Shown here: positions 17,173 to 26,471 of the stretch, piece by piece
Position numbering within the stretch: position 1 is the stretch's first letter
Layout: each line of letters begins with the position of its first letter
Origin: Alphaproteobacteria bacterium
Lineage (GTDB): Bacteria > Pseudomonadota > Alphaproteobacteria > Bin95
Direction: 5' to 3'
Assembly: GCA_020638555.1 (NCBI GenBank)
Contig: JACKII010000008.1
Location: 31,047 to 95,046, forward strand
DNA: 64,000 bases
Program-made: the position numbers and the translations under genes
Notes under the pieces: model-generated
Database searches by the model: none
What the model was told of the DNA's origin: nothing
The model's input: the letters and a program-made list of their open reading frames with translations, nothing else

Positions 17173-18120
17173 ATGCCAGACTTGAAAGACAAGGCCGCAG
17201 CCCGGCGTTTCGTTGTCCTGGGTTTCCCCAGGTCCGGCACCACGTTGCTGCGGCGCCTTCTCGATGCGCATCCGCAAATCAGTTGTCCGCCCGAAACGAA
17301 CCTCCTGGCCGGCTGCGGGCGCTTCCTGGAAGAAGTGCCGATGGTTGCGGGCCTGTCTGTCGGCGTGCGCTCCGGCCTGGCGTTTTCGGATATCGAGCCG
17401 GACGAGGTATGCCAACAGCTCCGCGAGTTGGTGTTCGGCTTTCACCGTCGCATCGCCGGCGACAAGCCTGTCTGGGTTGAGAAGACCGCCGCCGACATCT
17501 TCTACCTCGACCAACTCGAACCGCTTTTGGCCGGCCATTGCCGCTTTCTCTGCGTCACACGCCACCCCCTGGACACGATCGTCTCAGTCAAGGATTTGTG
17601 CGACAGCATGGACCAATTCCTGCCGGAATTGCTGCCTTTCGTGCGCCGCCATGGCAGCCTGTTCGATGCATTCGCCGAGGCTTGGATCGATCGCGCGCAA
17701 GCCCTGGCCGAATTTGTCGAGCGCAATGCCGACCATTGCTTCGCCTATCGCTACGAGGATTTGGTTGCCGACCCGGAGGGCATCATGACCCGCATGCTGG
17801 CCTTCATGGGTATCGATGGTGGGGTGGAGACGATGTTGCGCGCGGCCTTTGGCGATATGGCCAGGGTCGGGCTCGGTGATTGGCGCACCTATGAGACGTC
17901 CGGGGTGGCTGCCGATCGTGTGGAGCGGTGGCGCAGCGCCTTGCCGGAAGGCACAGTGGCACGCATCATGCCGGCGTTGGAGCCGGTGATGCAGAGCTGC
18001 GGCTATCCCATTCCGAAGGTGCGCGCGAGCGCCACCGGCGCGCTTGCCATTCGCCGCTACACAATGTCGAAACAACTGTTGCAGAACATGCAGAGGACCG
18101 AGCGAAGCGAGGGCGAATGA
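17173..18120 (+). CDS. PAPS-dependent sulfotransferase
   Basis: 315 residues. GFPRSGTTLLRRLLDAHP near residue 16 is the 5'-phosphosulfate-binding loop of sulfotransferases. TRHPLDTIVSVKDL corresponds to the 3'-phosphate-binding R-x-P-x-D region, and YRYEDL follows. It would transfer sulfate from PAPS to a hydroxyl or amine on a small molecule or glycan. It begins one base after the decarboxylase stop, and its own stop overlaps the next gene (ATGA), so all four plus-strand genes form one operon. The acceptor is unknown; sulfation of the product made on the carrier protein is an inference. Confidence 0.85.
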   Translation: MPDLKDKAAARRFVVLGFPRSGTTLLRRLLDAHPQISCPPETNLLAGCGRFLEEVPMVAGLSVGVRSGLAFSDIEPDEVCQQLRELVFGFHRRIAGDKPVWVEKTAADIFYLDQLEPLLAGHCRFLCVTRHPLDTIVSVKDLCDSMDQFLPELLPFVRRHGSLFDAFAEAWIDRAQALAEFVERNADHCFAYRYEDLVADPEGIMTRMLAFMGIDGGVETMLRAAFGDMARVGLGDWRTYETSGVAADRVERWRSALPEGTVARIMPALEPVMQSCGYPIPKVRASATGALAIRRYTMSKQLLQNMQRTERSEGE

Positions 18121-19640
18121 CCGCGGACCTTTGGAGCCGTTTTTGCGCCAACGCTGCCCACGCGCCGAACCGCCCTGCCTTTCTTTGTGGTGAGCGCACG
18201 GAAACGTTTGCAAGTCTGGAAGCCAAAGCAGCGGCTGCGGCCACACGTCTGACAGCCGAAGGTTTCGCACCGGGCGAGCGTTGTGTGGTTTGGGCTGAAA
18301 ACAGTCCGGATGTCGCCATCGTTATCCTCGGCATTTTGGCCGCCGCCGGCGTCCCTGTGCTGCTGCATGCAGAGGCGCCGGCCTCGCATTTGACTGTTGC
18401 ACTGACACGGACCGGGGCACGCCTCTGCGTGGCCGACGAAAGACGCTACGAAGCGGCGGAGATTGCAGATAAGCGTCTCGCGGTCGCCGCGATCGCCAGC
18501 GATGCTTCGGCAAAGGGCAGCCGCAGCGGGCATCAAACGCGGATGCTGGCGAGCGAGCCGGCCTCGGTGCTTTTTACTTCCGGCTCGACCGGCCTGCCGA
18601 AAGGCGTCACGCAATCGCACGCAAACCTGCTTTGGGGATGCGATACGGTCGGCCATGTGCTGGGACTGCGTGCCGATGACCGCATCCTTTGCGCCATTCC
18701 CTGGGCGTTCGACTATGGCTGGGGGCAGTTGCTCTCCACTTTGATGCGCGGCATCACCCAGATCCTGCCACTCGGCCGGAGCGCGTTCAATGTCTGCGAG
18801 GCGCTGGCAAGGCACCGTCCGACCGTGCTTCCGATGGTGCCTTCGCTTATGGCAAACCTGATCCGCGGCGTCTCGCCGTTGGCTGACACGTCCCGCGACT
18901 CACTTCGGCTGCTGACCAACACGGGCTCCAAAATTCCGGATACGCTGCTCCCCGAAATCCGCGCGCTGTTCCCGGACGCTGCCCTCAGCCTGAACTATGG
19001 CCTGACCGAGACCTATCGCTCTGCCTCGCTGCCGCTTGCGATGGCGAGCGACTTTCCGCACTCCGTCGGCTTTGCCATTCCAGGGGCCGGGCTTGCGGTG
19101 CTGGACGAAGGCGGCCACGAACTGCCCGCCGGCGAGACCGGTCAGATCGTTCACCGCGGTGCCGGCGTGTTTCTCGGCTATTGGGGGGACCCAGAGAAAA
19201 CCGCTCTCTCGCGCCGCCCGGACCCACTTTGGCGTTTCCCCGGCGTGCCGGCGCCGCCAGCGGTCTTTACCGGCGATCTGGGATGGAAGGACGACGGCGG
19301 ACGGCTGTACATCAAGGGACGCGCCGACCGCCAGATCAAGTCGATGGGCGTGCGCGTCAGCCCGGACGAGGTCGAACATCTGCTTGATGCGAGCGGCCTG
19401 GTGAGGGAAGTCGCCATCGTCGCACGCCCGCACGAATTCGTTGGCGAGCAAGTGGTGGCAGTCTTCGTGTCGAAGGATCCGGCGGCCAATCCGACACCGC
19501 AATTGAAACGCCATGCGCGGGCCACCATGAGCCCGTATATGCAGCCCATGGCCTATATCAAACTCGAAAACCTGCCGCGCACGCCCAGTGGCAAGGTCGA
19601 CTACCAAACACTCACGCAATTGGCCGCTCAGAACGGATAA
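18117..19640 (+). CDS. AMP-forming acyl/aminoacyl ligase
   Basis: 507 residues from the ATG at 18117, which overlaps the sulfotransferase stop. Adenylate-forming motifs: FTSGSTGLPKGVTQSH, LNYGLTETYR, FTGDLGWKDD, GRADRQIKSMG and the catalytic Lys in TPSGKVDY. It lacks a carrier domain, unlike the ligase of the divergent operon, so it probably charges the free carrier protein encoded three genes upstream. It resembles the acyl-CoA/AMP-ligases of exosortase-associated clusters, which also sit beside a decarboxylase and carrier protein. Substrate not deducible. Confidence 0.87.
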   Translation: MTADLWSRFCANAAHAPNRPAFLCGERTETFASLEAKAAAAATRLTAEGFAPGERCVVWAENSPDVAIVILGILAAAGVPVLLHAEAPASHLTVALTRTGARLCVADERRYEAAEIADKRLAVAAIASDASAKGSRSGHQTRMLASEPASVLFTSGSTGLPKGVTQSHANLLWGCDTVGHVLGLRADDRILCAIPWAFDYGWGQLLSTLMRGITQILPLGRSAFNVCEALARHRPTVLPMVPSLMANLIRGVSPLADTSRDSLRLLTNTGSKIPDTLLPEIRALFPDAALSLNYGLTETYRSASLPLAMASDFPHSVGFAIPGAGLAVLDEGGHELPAGETGQIVHRGAGVFLGYWGDPEKTALSRRPDPLWRFPGVPAPPAVFTGDLGWKDDGGRLYIKGRADRQIKSMGVRVSPDEVEHLLDASGLVREVAIVARPHEFVGEQVVAVFVSKDPAANPTPQLKRHARATMSPYMQPMAYIKLENLPRTPSGKVDYQTLTQLAAQNG

Positions 19641-19648
19641 GCGGCTGG

Positions 19649-19783
19649 TCAGGTAACGGCGGCGTGCAAGATCTCCTGATATCGGGTGAGCAACGCCTCG
19701 GCCTTTTCCTGCGGGAGATGAACCGGCAATTTCGAAGCGGCGCTCTCCGGATGCTGAGCGGATAGACCCCAAAATTTTTCCAT
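19649..19783 (-). CDS. Possible 44-residue protein, unknown
   Basis: A short minus-strand frame with a protein-like sequence (SAASKLPVHLPQEKAEALL near the middle, amphipathic helix character) ending 9 bases from the ligase stop. There is no clear ribosome site, and no family is recognised. It may be the remnant C-terminus of a lost gene. Reported with low confidence because it is the only coding-like stretch in the region. Confidence 0.25.
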   Translation of the reverse strand: MEKFWGLSAQHPESAASKLPVHLPQEKAEALLTRYQEILHAAVT

Positions 19784-19828
19784 GGGATTTTGGCAGCCTG
19801 ATCGGCAAGCGGGATACACCTTGGCAAC

Positions 19829-19857
19829 GCTGCCAACCTGTCCAAACGACCAGGACC
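19829..19857 (-). repeat. 29-bp dispersed repeat, copy A
   Basis: Read on the minus strand, these 29 bases (beginning GGTCCTGGTCGTTTGGACAG) recur exactly at 32700-32728 on the plus strand. Similarity continues weakly for about 15 bases beyond (TTGC, GGTGT). Both copies are intergenic. Confidence 0.75.
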
Positions 19858-19932
19858 GCCTCTGCGACCGGCTTTCCCGCCGTGTAATACCTAGCGCGCT
19901 TTCGGTACTGGTTGCCCAACACTCCGGCCCCA

Positions 19933-20035
19933 TCTCCCGCGCAAGCGGGAGCCCATGCCGGAGAGCTTCTCACAGGACACGGACACTCTGTATTTGTCTC
20001 TCAGGCATGGGTCCCCGCTTCCGCGAGGACAGGGA
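19933..20035. repeat. 103-bp palindromic intergenic repeat, copy 1
   Basis: An imperfect palindrome between the convergent ligase and mfd genes. The left arm begins TCTCCCGCGCAAGCGGGAGC, the right arm carries GGCATGGGTCCCCGC and GCGAGGACAGGGA. A second copy in opposite orientation lies at 55044-55145 with the same length and only scattered differences. The palindrome can form a long stem in RNA and may serve as a bidirectional terminator for the two genes. Confidence 0.8.
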
Positions 20036-20070
20036 AGCGGGGCTGTTGAGCCAGCCGGAAAAAAACCTAT

Positions 20071-23000
20071 TCAGCCGGCCTGCGCCGCCAGCTTGGCCAG
20101 GGTCTCGGTCAGGCGCGCGACGCCGTTCAGGCGGCTTTGCGGCTTCGGCCAGTCGCGCACCACCACCAGCTTGTGATCCGGCCGCAGCTTGGCCTTGCCG
20201 TCCTGGCGTTGCAGGAATTGCACCAGCCCTTGCGGGTTCGGGAACCGGTCGTGGCGGAAGGTGAGCACGGCGCCCTTCGGTCCGGCGTCCACCTTCTCGA
20301 TCATCGCCTGGCGGCAAAGCGCCTTGATGGCGATCACGTCCAGCAGGTTCTTGGCCTCGTCCGGCACCGGCCCGAACCGGTCGCCCAACTCCGCCGCGAA
20401 CGCATCGATGTCCTGGCGTGTGTCCAGCACCGACAGGCGGCGGTAGAGATTGAGGCGAATGTTCAATTCCGGCACATAACTTTCCGGAATCAGGACCGAA
20501 GTGCCGATATTGATGGTCGGCGTCCAGCGCTCCTCGCGCGGGCCGGCGTCGCTCGCATCGCCGCTTTCGCGCGCCTCGGCGACGGCTTCCTCCAGCATCT
20601 GCTGGTACAGTTCGATGCCGACCTCGCGGATCTGGCCGGACTGCTCCTCGCCCAGCAGATTGCCCGCGCCGCGAATGTCGAGGTCGTGGCTGGCAACGGT
20701 GAAGCCGGCGCCCAGATGATCCAGGGTCTGCATCACCTCCAGGCGCCGCTGGGCGGTCTTGGTGATGGTGACGTCGTTGGGCAGGGTCAGATAGGCATAG
20801 GCCCGCACCTTGCCCCGGCCGATCCGCCCGCGGATCTGATACAGCTGACCAAGCCCGAACATGTCGGAACGGTGCACGATCAACGTGTTGGCGTTGGGAA
20901 TGTCCAAGCCGCTTTCAATGATGTTGGTGGCGATCAGCATGTCGAACCGGCGGTCGTAGAAGCCGTTCATCACGTCTTCCAGGTCCTTGGCCGGCAGGCC
21001 GCCATGGGCCACGGCGATCTTCAGTTCCGGCAGAAGTTCCCGCACCTGATCCTCGACCTGGCGCAGGTGGCGCACGCGCGGGCAGACATAGAACACCTGG
21101 CCACCGCGGAACAGTTCGCGCTGGATCGCCTCGCGGATCACCAGCGGGTCGTAGGGTTGCACGAAGGTGCGCACGGCCAGCCGGTCGACCGGCGGCGTTG
21201 CGATCAGGCTCATTTCCCGCACGCCGGAGAGCGCCAGTTGCAGCGTGCGCGGGATCGGCGTCGCCGTCATGGTGAGGACGTGGATGTCGGCCCGCATCTT
21301 CTTCAGGCGTTCCTTGTGCGCGACGCCGAAATGCTGTTCTTCGTCAACGATCAACAAGCCCAACCGGCCGAATTGGATCGATTTGGCGAGCAGGGCGTGC
21401 GTGCCGACGATGATGTCCACCTGCCCCTCGGCCAGGCCCTTCTTCACCTCGGTTGCGCGCTTGCCGGTGACGAGGCGCGAGAGTTGCTCGACCCGCACCG
21501 GCAGGCCCTGGAACCGCTCGGCGAAGGTCTTGTAATGCTGGCGGGCTAGCAGGGTGGTCGGCACGACGACGGCGACCTGATAGCCCTCCATCACCGCCAG
21601 GAAGGCCGCACGCAATGCCACCTCGGTCTTGCCGAAGCCGACGTCGCCGCAGACCAGCCGGTCCATCGGCCGGCCGCTGGCGAGGTCGTCCAGCACGTCG
21701 TCGATGGCCTTGATCTGGTCGTCGGTTTCGGCGTGGGGGAAGCGGGCGCAGAATTCGGCCCAGGCGCCCTCCGGCGGGTGCAGTTCGTCGGCCTGGTGCA
21801 GGGCGCGGGCGGCGGCGGTCTGGATCAACTCGCCCGCCATTTCGCGGATGCGATCCTTGAGCTTCGCCTTGCGCGACTGCCAGTTGGCGCTGCCCAGCCG
21901 GTCGAGTTGCACCGTGCCGTGATCGCTGCCGTAACGGCTCAGAACCTCTATGTTTTCAACGGGAACATAGAGTTTGTTGTCGTCATGATAGAGGAGCTTC
22001 AGGCAGTCGTGCGCCGCGCCGCCGGCGGTGACGGTCTCCAGCCCGGCATAGCGGCCGATGCCATGGTCGAGATGCACGACCAGGTCGCCCTCGGCGATCT
22101 CGCTCACCTCGGTCAGGAACTGGTCGGCGCGGCGGCGCCGGCGCGGGCGGCGGCTGATGCGTTCGCCCAGCAGGTCCTGCTCACTGAACACGACGAGGCC
22201 GTCGGCCTGGAAGCCGTGTTCCAACTCCCAGACCGTGGTGGCGAGCGGCGGCAGTTTCACGCCGGTCTCGACCGCCTGGCTGGCGAGTCCCGCCCGGTCC
22301 TGCATCAGGTCGGCGAGGCGGGCGGCGGCGCCGGCGGAGTAGGCCGCGACCAGCACGCGCCGGCCGTGTTTCTGCTCCAACTGGATGCGCTCGGCGACGG
22401 CGGCATAGAGCTCCGCATCGCCCTGGATCCGCGCCTCGGCGAAGTCGCGCACGCGGCGGGCGCCCAGGTCGAACACCTCGCCGCCATGGCTGTCGTCGGC
22501 GGCGAAGCGGTGCCAGGTCGCCACCGCCCGCTCGTCGGCGAGCGCGAACCATTCTTCCGGCGTCATGTAGAGCCGGTCGGGCGGCAAGGGCCGATAGACC
22601 CCGCCCTCGCCGGCGCCCATGGTCTCGGCCAGTTGCAGGCGGGCGGTGAAGTGGTCGGCGATGGTGTCGAACCGGGCGCGCTGGGCCTCGGCGAACTGTT
22701 CGTCCAGGATCAGCGCGGCGTCGGTGGGCAGATAGTCGAGCACGGTCGCGAGCCGGTCGTGGAACAGCGGCAGCCAGTGCTCCATGCCCGGATGCTTGCG
22801 GCCGGCGCTGACGCTCTCATAGAGCCGGTCGTTCGGCCCCGGAATGCCGAATTCCGACCGGTAGCCGACCCGGAAGCGCTCGATCGCGTCCGGGGTCAGG
22901 CGTAACTCGTTCACCGGCGCAATGGCGAACCGCTTCACATTGCCGGTGGAGCGCTGCGTCAGCGGATCGAAATGGCGGATGGTCTCGATTTCGTCGCCGA

Positions 23001-23580
23001 ACAGGTCGAGCCGCAGCGGCTGGTCCTCGGCCGGCGGGAACAGGTCGATCAGCCCGCCGCGCACCGCGTACTCGCCCGGCTCCATCACCGTGTCGGTGCG
23101 GTTGTAGCCGTTGGCGTTGAGGAAGGCCGTCAGCGCCTCCAGATCCAGCCGTCCGCCCTTCTGCGCCTGAAACCGGGCGTTCTCGAAAAAGGCGCGCGGC
23201 GGCACCCGCTGCACCAGGGCGTTGACCGTCGTCACCAGCAGCCGCGGCGGCCGCTCCACCAGGCGGCCGAGCGTCGCGATGCGGGCGCTCAGCACGTCGG
23301 CCTGGGGGCTGGAGCGGTCGTAGGGCAGGCAGTCCCACGCCGGCAGGAACAGCGTGTCGGCCTTGGGCGCGAAGAAGCGCACGCCCGCCAGCAGGCGCAG
23401 CGCCTTTTCCTCGTCCAGCGCCACCGCCAGCACGCACGGCATGTGCGGGTCGGCGAGGGCATGCGCCAGCCAGCGCGCATCGGCCCCTTCCGGCGCACCC
23501 GCCAGCGTCAGCCGGCCGGGCAGGCGAAACGCCTGGGCGTCCAGCGCCGGCTTCTGGTCGAGGGCGGCCGCGTCGTTCAT
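20071..23580 (-). CDS. mfd: Transcription-repair coupling factor
   Basis: 1169 residues from ATG at 23580, which overlaps the sdhE stop by 4 bases. The frame stays open further upstream, but that stretch is the sdhE gene in another frame. Mfd removes RNA polymerase stalled at DNA lesions and recruits UvrA. Visible parts are an N-terminal UvrB-like region, the RNA-polymerase interaction region near residues 480-580, and the RecG-like translocase with GDVGFGKTEVALRA near 640, DEEQHFGV near 745 and TATPIPRTLQLAL after it. A C-terminal TRCF domain ends the protein. Length is normal for the family. Confidence 0.97.
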   Translation of the reverse strand: MNDAAALDQKPALDAQAFRLPGRLTLAGAPEGADARWLAHALADPHMPCVLAVALDEEKALRLLAGVRFFAPKADTLFLPAWDCLPYDRSSPQADVLSARIATLGRLVERPPRLLVTTVNALVQRVPPRAFFENARFQAQKGGRLDLEALTAFLNANGYNRTDTVMEPGEYAVRGGLIDLFPPAEDQPLRLDLFGDEIETIRHFDPLTQRSTGNVKRFAIAPVNELRLTPDAIERFRVGYRSEFGIPGPNDRLYESVSAGRKHPGMEHWLPLFHDRLATVLDYLPTDAALILDEQFAEAQRARFDTIADHFTARLQLAETMGAGEGGVYRPLPPDRLYMTPEEWFALADERAVATWHRFAADDSHGGEVFDLGARRVRDFAEARIQGDAELYAAVAERIQLEQKHGRRVLVAAYSAGAAARLADLMQDRAGLASQAVETGVKLPPLATTVWELEHGFQADGLVVFSEQDLLGERISRRPRRRRRADQFLTEVSEIAEGDLVVHLDHGIGRYAGLETVTAGGAAHDCLKLLYHDDNKLYVPVENIEVLSRYGSDHGTVQLDRLGSANWQSRKAKLKDRIREMAGELIQTAAARALHQADELHPPEGAWAEFCARFPHAETDDQIKAIDDVLDDLASGRPMDRLVCGDVGFGKTEVALRAAFLAVMEGYQVAVVVPTTLLARQHYKTFAERFQGLPVRVEQLSRLVTGKRATEVKKGLAEGQVDIIVGTHALLAKSIQFGRLGLLIVDEEQHFGVAHKERLKKMRADIHVLTMTATPIPRTLQLALSGVREMSLIATPPVDRLAVRTFVQPYDPLVIREAIQRELFRGGQVFYVCPRVRHLRQVEDQVRELLPELKIAVAHGGLPAKDLEDVMNGFYDRRFDMLIATNIIESGLDIPNANTLIVHRSDMFGLGQLYQIRGRIGRGKVRAYAYLTLPNDVTITKTAQRRLEVMQTLDHLGAGFTVASHDLDIRGAGNLLGEEQSGQIREVGIELYQQMLEEAVAEARESGDASDAGPREERWTPTINIGTSVLIPESYVPELNIRLNLYRRLSVLDTRQDIDAFAAELGDRFGPVPDEAKNLLDVIAIKALCRQAMIEKVDAGPKGAVLTFRHDRFPNPQGLVQFLQRQDGKAKLRPDHKLVVVRDWPKPQSRLNGVARLTETLAKLAAQAG

Positions 23581-23858
23581 ACGCTCGGCCGGAACGCCAG
23601 CAGCCGGTCCAGCACGGGCGAGCGCAGATTGGCCGGCACCGGCTCCAGGCCGGTGATCCAGTCCATCAGTTCCGGGTCGATCCGGTCCAGGATCTGCCCG
23701 AACTGTGCCAGTTCTTCCGCCGACATGTCGGCCAGATAGGCGTCGGCGAAGCGGCCCAGGATCAGGTCGCTTTCCTTGGTCCCCCGGTGCCACGCCCGGA
23801 AGTGCAGGCGCTTGCGGGTCTTTTCGAGGTCGGTCATCGCAGGCTCTGTCTGTGTCAT
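23577..23858 (-). CDS. sdhE: FAD assembly factor SdhE
   Basis: 93 residues from ATG at 23858 (ATG at 23837 gives 86). The motif RAWHRGTKESDLILGRFAD contains the RG-x-x-E signature of SdhE, which helps attach FAD covalently to succinate dehydrogenase subunit A. Its stop overlaps the mfd start (ATGA), so the two are co-translated. The sdhE-mfd pairing is common in alphaproteobacteria. Confidence 0.93.
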   Translation of the reverse strand: MTQTEPAMTDLEKTRKRLHFRAWHRGTKESDLILGRFADAYLADMSAEELAQFGQILDRIDPELMDWITGLEPVPANLRSPVLDRLLAFRPSV

Positions 23859-23931
23859 GGCGTGACCATGTGCGCGTCCCGGGCCGGGAACGCAAGGCGT
23901 CTTGTTGACCGGTGGGGCAGGGGGCGGCGCC

Positions 23932-26388
23932 TCACAGCGCCAGCAAGGCCTGGTCGCCGTCGCCCGCCATCGCCTCGGCAATCAGCGCGTCGGCGTCCTC
24001 CACCTCCACCTCGCGCAGCAACTGGTCGAGGGCGGCGTGGTCGTAGACGCTTTCCCGCCCGACCTCCAGCAGCACCGGCACCGCCAGCGGCGACACCCGG
24101 TCGAGCCGGCGCCAGTCGATGCGGCCGCGGGCGCGGGCCAGCAACTCGCCCAGCCGGCCGATATCGGTCAGGCCGCGGGCGGCGTCGCGCCGGGTGGCGC
24201 GCAATAGCAGATGGTCCGGCTCGTGCCGGCGCAACACGTCATAGATCAGGTCGGCGTTGAAGGTCACCTGCTTGCGGGTTTTCTCCTGGCCCGGATGCCG
24301 GCGCTCGATCAGCCCGGCGATGACGGCGACATTGCGGAAGGTGCGCTTCAACAGCGAGCTTTCGGCCATCCACTCTTCCAGGTCGTCGCCCAGCATGTCC
24401 TCGGCGAACAGGGCTTTCAGGTCGCGCGGCTCGGCCAGGGACCAGACCGCGATCACATAGTCGGTGGCGACGAAGCCCAGCGGCCCCAGCCCGGCCCGCT
24501 GCATCCGCCGCGTCAGCAGCATGCCCAGCGTCTGGTGCGCGTTCCGGCCCTCGAAGCAATAGGCGACGGTGTAGTATTTGCCGCCGCGCGGGAAGGTCTC
24601 GACCAGCAGGCCGTCCCGCTTCGGCAGCACGCTTTTCCAGCGCTGCACCCGCAGCCATTCCAGCACGTCCGCCGGCATGCCCTGCCAGCGCCGCGGATCG
24701 GCCAGGATCGCCCGCACGCCGTCGGCCAGATGCGTGGTGAGCGGCAGGCGGCCGCCGCCATAGGCCGGCACTTTCGGCGCCTCGCCGCTGGCGCGCCGTG
24801 TCGCCACCATCGTTTCGCGCACGCCCAGGAATTCCAGCACCTGGCCCGCGAACATGAAGGTGTCGCCGGGCACCAGGCCCTGCACGAAAATTTCCTCCAC
24901 CTCGCCGACCACGCGGCCGCCGACCCGCACTTTCAGGGTCGGCGACTCGACGATGGTGCCGATATTCATGCGATAGGCGCGGGCGAAGCGCTGGTGGGCG
25001 ATGCCCAGCCGTCCGCCGCCGGCGGGCCTGAGCCGCCGGTAGCGCTCGTATTCGCCCAGCGCATAGCCGCCGGTAGCGACGAAGCCCACCACATCGTCGA
25101 AATCCCGCCGGTCGAGCCCGGCATAGGGGCCGGCGCGTGTGACTTCTCCGTAGAGCGCGTCCGGGTGAAACGGCCCGCTGCACGCCATCCCCACCACGTG
25201 CTGCGCCAGCACGTCGAGCCCGCCCGGCTGCGGCGGTGGCCCGTCCAACTGGCCGGCCTCGATGGCGTCGAGCGCCGCCTGGCACTCCAGCAGTTCGAAC
25301 CGGTTCGCCGGCACCAGGATCGCCTTCGACGGCTCGCCGAGCCGGTGGTTCGCCCGGCCGATCCGCTGCAACAGCCGCGAGACGCCCTTGGGCGCGCCCA
25401 CCTGCAACACCAGGTCGACATCGCCCCAGTCGATGCCCAGGTCCAGTGAGGATGTGGCCACCACCGCCCGCAGCGCACCCCGCGCCATGGCGGCTTCGAC
25501 CTTGCGCCGTTGCTCCGCCGAGAGCGAGCCGTGGTGCAGGGCGATGGGCAGATTGTCCGCGTTGATGTGCCAGAGCGCCTGGAAGATCAACTCCGCCTGG
25601 GCGCGGGTGTTGACGAAGACGATGCTGGTGCGGTGGTCGCGCAGGGCCTGGTAGATCGGCTCGACGGCATAGAGCGCCATGTGGCCGGACCAGGGCATGC
25701 GCCCTTCCGGCGTCATGATCCGGATGTCCGGCTTCACGCCGCCCCGCCCGATTACCAGGCGCACGTCGTCGTCGCGGCCGGCGCTGGGTGACAGCCAGCG
25801 GGCCAGTGCCGCCCGGTCGGCCACCGTCGCCGACAGGCCGACCCGCCTGAGCCCCGGCGCCAGCGCCTGCAAGCGCGACAGGCCGAGCGCCAGCAGGTCG
25901 CCGCGCTTGTTGTCGGCCAGCGCGTGCAACTCGTCGACGATCACCGCCCGCAAGCCGCCGAACAGGTCCGGCGCTTCCGGATAGGACAGCAGCAGCGCCA
26001 GCGATTCCGGCGTGGTCAGCAGAAAGTGCGGCGGCTGGCTTTTCTGGCGCGCGCGCTTTTTTGCCGGCGTGTCGCCGGTGCGGGTTTCGGCGGTGATGGC
26101 GAGGCCCATTTCGGCCAGCGGGGCCTCCAGATTGCGGTGGATATCCACCGCCAGCGCCTTCAGCGGCGAAATGTAGAGCGTGTGCAGCCCGTCCGGCAGA
26201 TCGCGGCGGATCAGGTCGGCGATGGAGGGCAGGAATCCCGCCAATGTCTTGCCGCCGCCGGTGGGCGCGATCAGCAGCGCGCTTTCGTCCACAGCCGCGG
26301 CGCGCAGCAAGGAAATCTGGTGCGCATGCGGGCGCCAGCCGCGGTTTTGGAACCAGTTTTCGACCGGTTTGGGAAGGAATTCGGCCAT
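23932..26388 (-). CDS. Lhr-like, ligase-associated DEXH-box helicase
   Basis: 818 residues from the ATG at 26388 (an in-frame ATG at 26430 adds 14 residues of poor similarity). Helicase motifs: APTGGGKTLAG near residue 46, VDELHAL near 152, VGLSATVAD, and LQRIGRANHR near 342. A winged-helix and Lhr-core C-terminal half follows. Members of this type are usually encoded with an ATP-dependent DNA ligase and an exonuclease in a DNA-damage cluster. Neither partner is found here: the upstream gene is a small unknown and downstream is sdhE. Confidence 0.88.
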   Translation of the reverse strand: MAEFLPKPVENWFQNRGWRPHAHQISLLRAAAVDESALLIAPTGGGKTLAGFLPSIADLIRRDLPDGLHTLYISPLKALAVDIHRNLEAPLAEMGLAITAETRTGDTPAKKRARQKSQPPHFLLTTPESLALLLSYPEAPDLFGGLRAVIVDELHALADNKRGDLLALGLSRLQALAPGLRRVGLSATVADRAALARWLSPSAGRDDDVRLVIGRGGVKPDIRIMTPEGRMPWSGHMALYAVEPIYQALRDHRTSIVFVNTRAQAELIFQALWHINADNLPIALHHGSLSAEQRRKVEAAMARGALRAVVATSSLDLGIDWGDVDLVLQVGAPKGVSRLLQRIGRANHRLGEPSKAILVPANRFELLECQAALDAIEAGQLDGPPPQPGGLDVLAQHVVGMACSGPFHPDALYGEVTRAGPYAGLDRRDFDDVVGFVATGGYALGEYERYRRLRPAGGGRLGIAHQRFARAYRMNIGTIVESPTLKVRVGGRVVGEVEEIFVQGLVPGDTFMFAGQVLEFLGVRETMVATRRASGEAPKVPAYGGGRLPLTTHLADGVRAILADPRRWQGMPADVLEWLRVQRWKSVLPKRDGLLVETFPRGGKYYTVAYCFEGRNAHQTLGMLLTRRMQRAGLGPLGFVATDYVIAVWSLAEPRDLKALFAEDMLGDDLEEWMAESSLLKRTFRNVAVIAGLIERRHPGQEKTRKQVTFNADLIYDVLRRHEPDHLLLRATRRDAARGLTDIGRLGELLARARGRIDWRRLDRVSPLAVPVLLEVGRESVYDHAALDQLLREVEVEDADALIAEAMAGDGDQALLAL

Positions 26389-26471
26389 TTTCCCTGTGAC
26401 GCACCTTCGAATCCGCCTAATGTTCCCCATATAGCAACTTTCATCCCTCCACGCTCGCGAAGGGGCGATCC

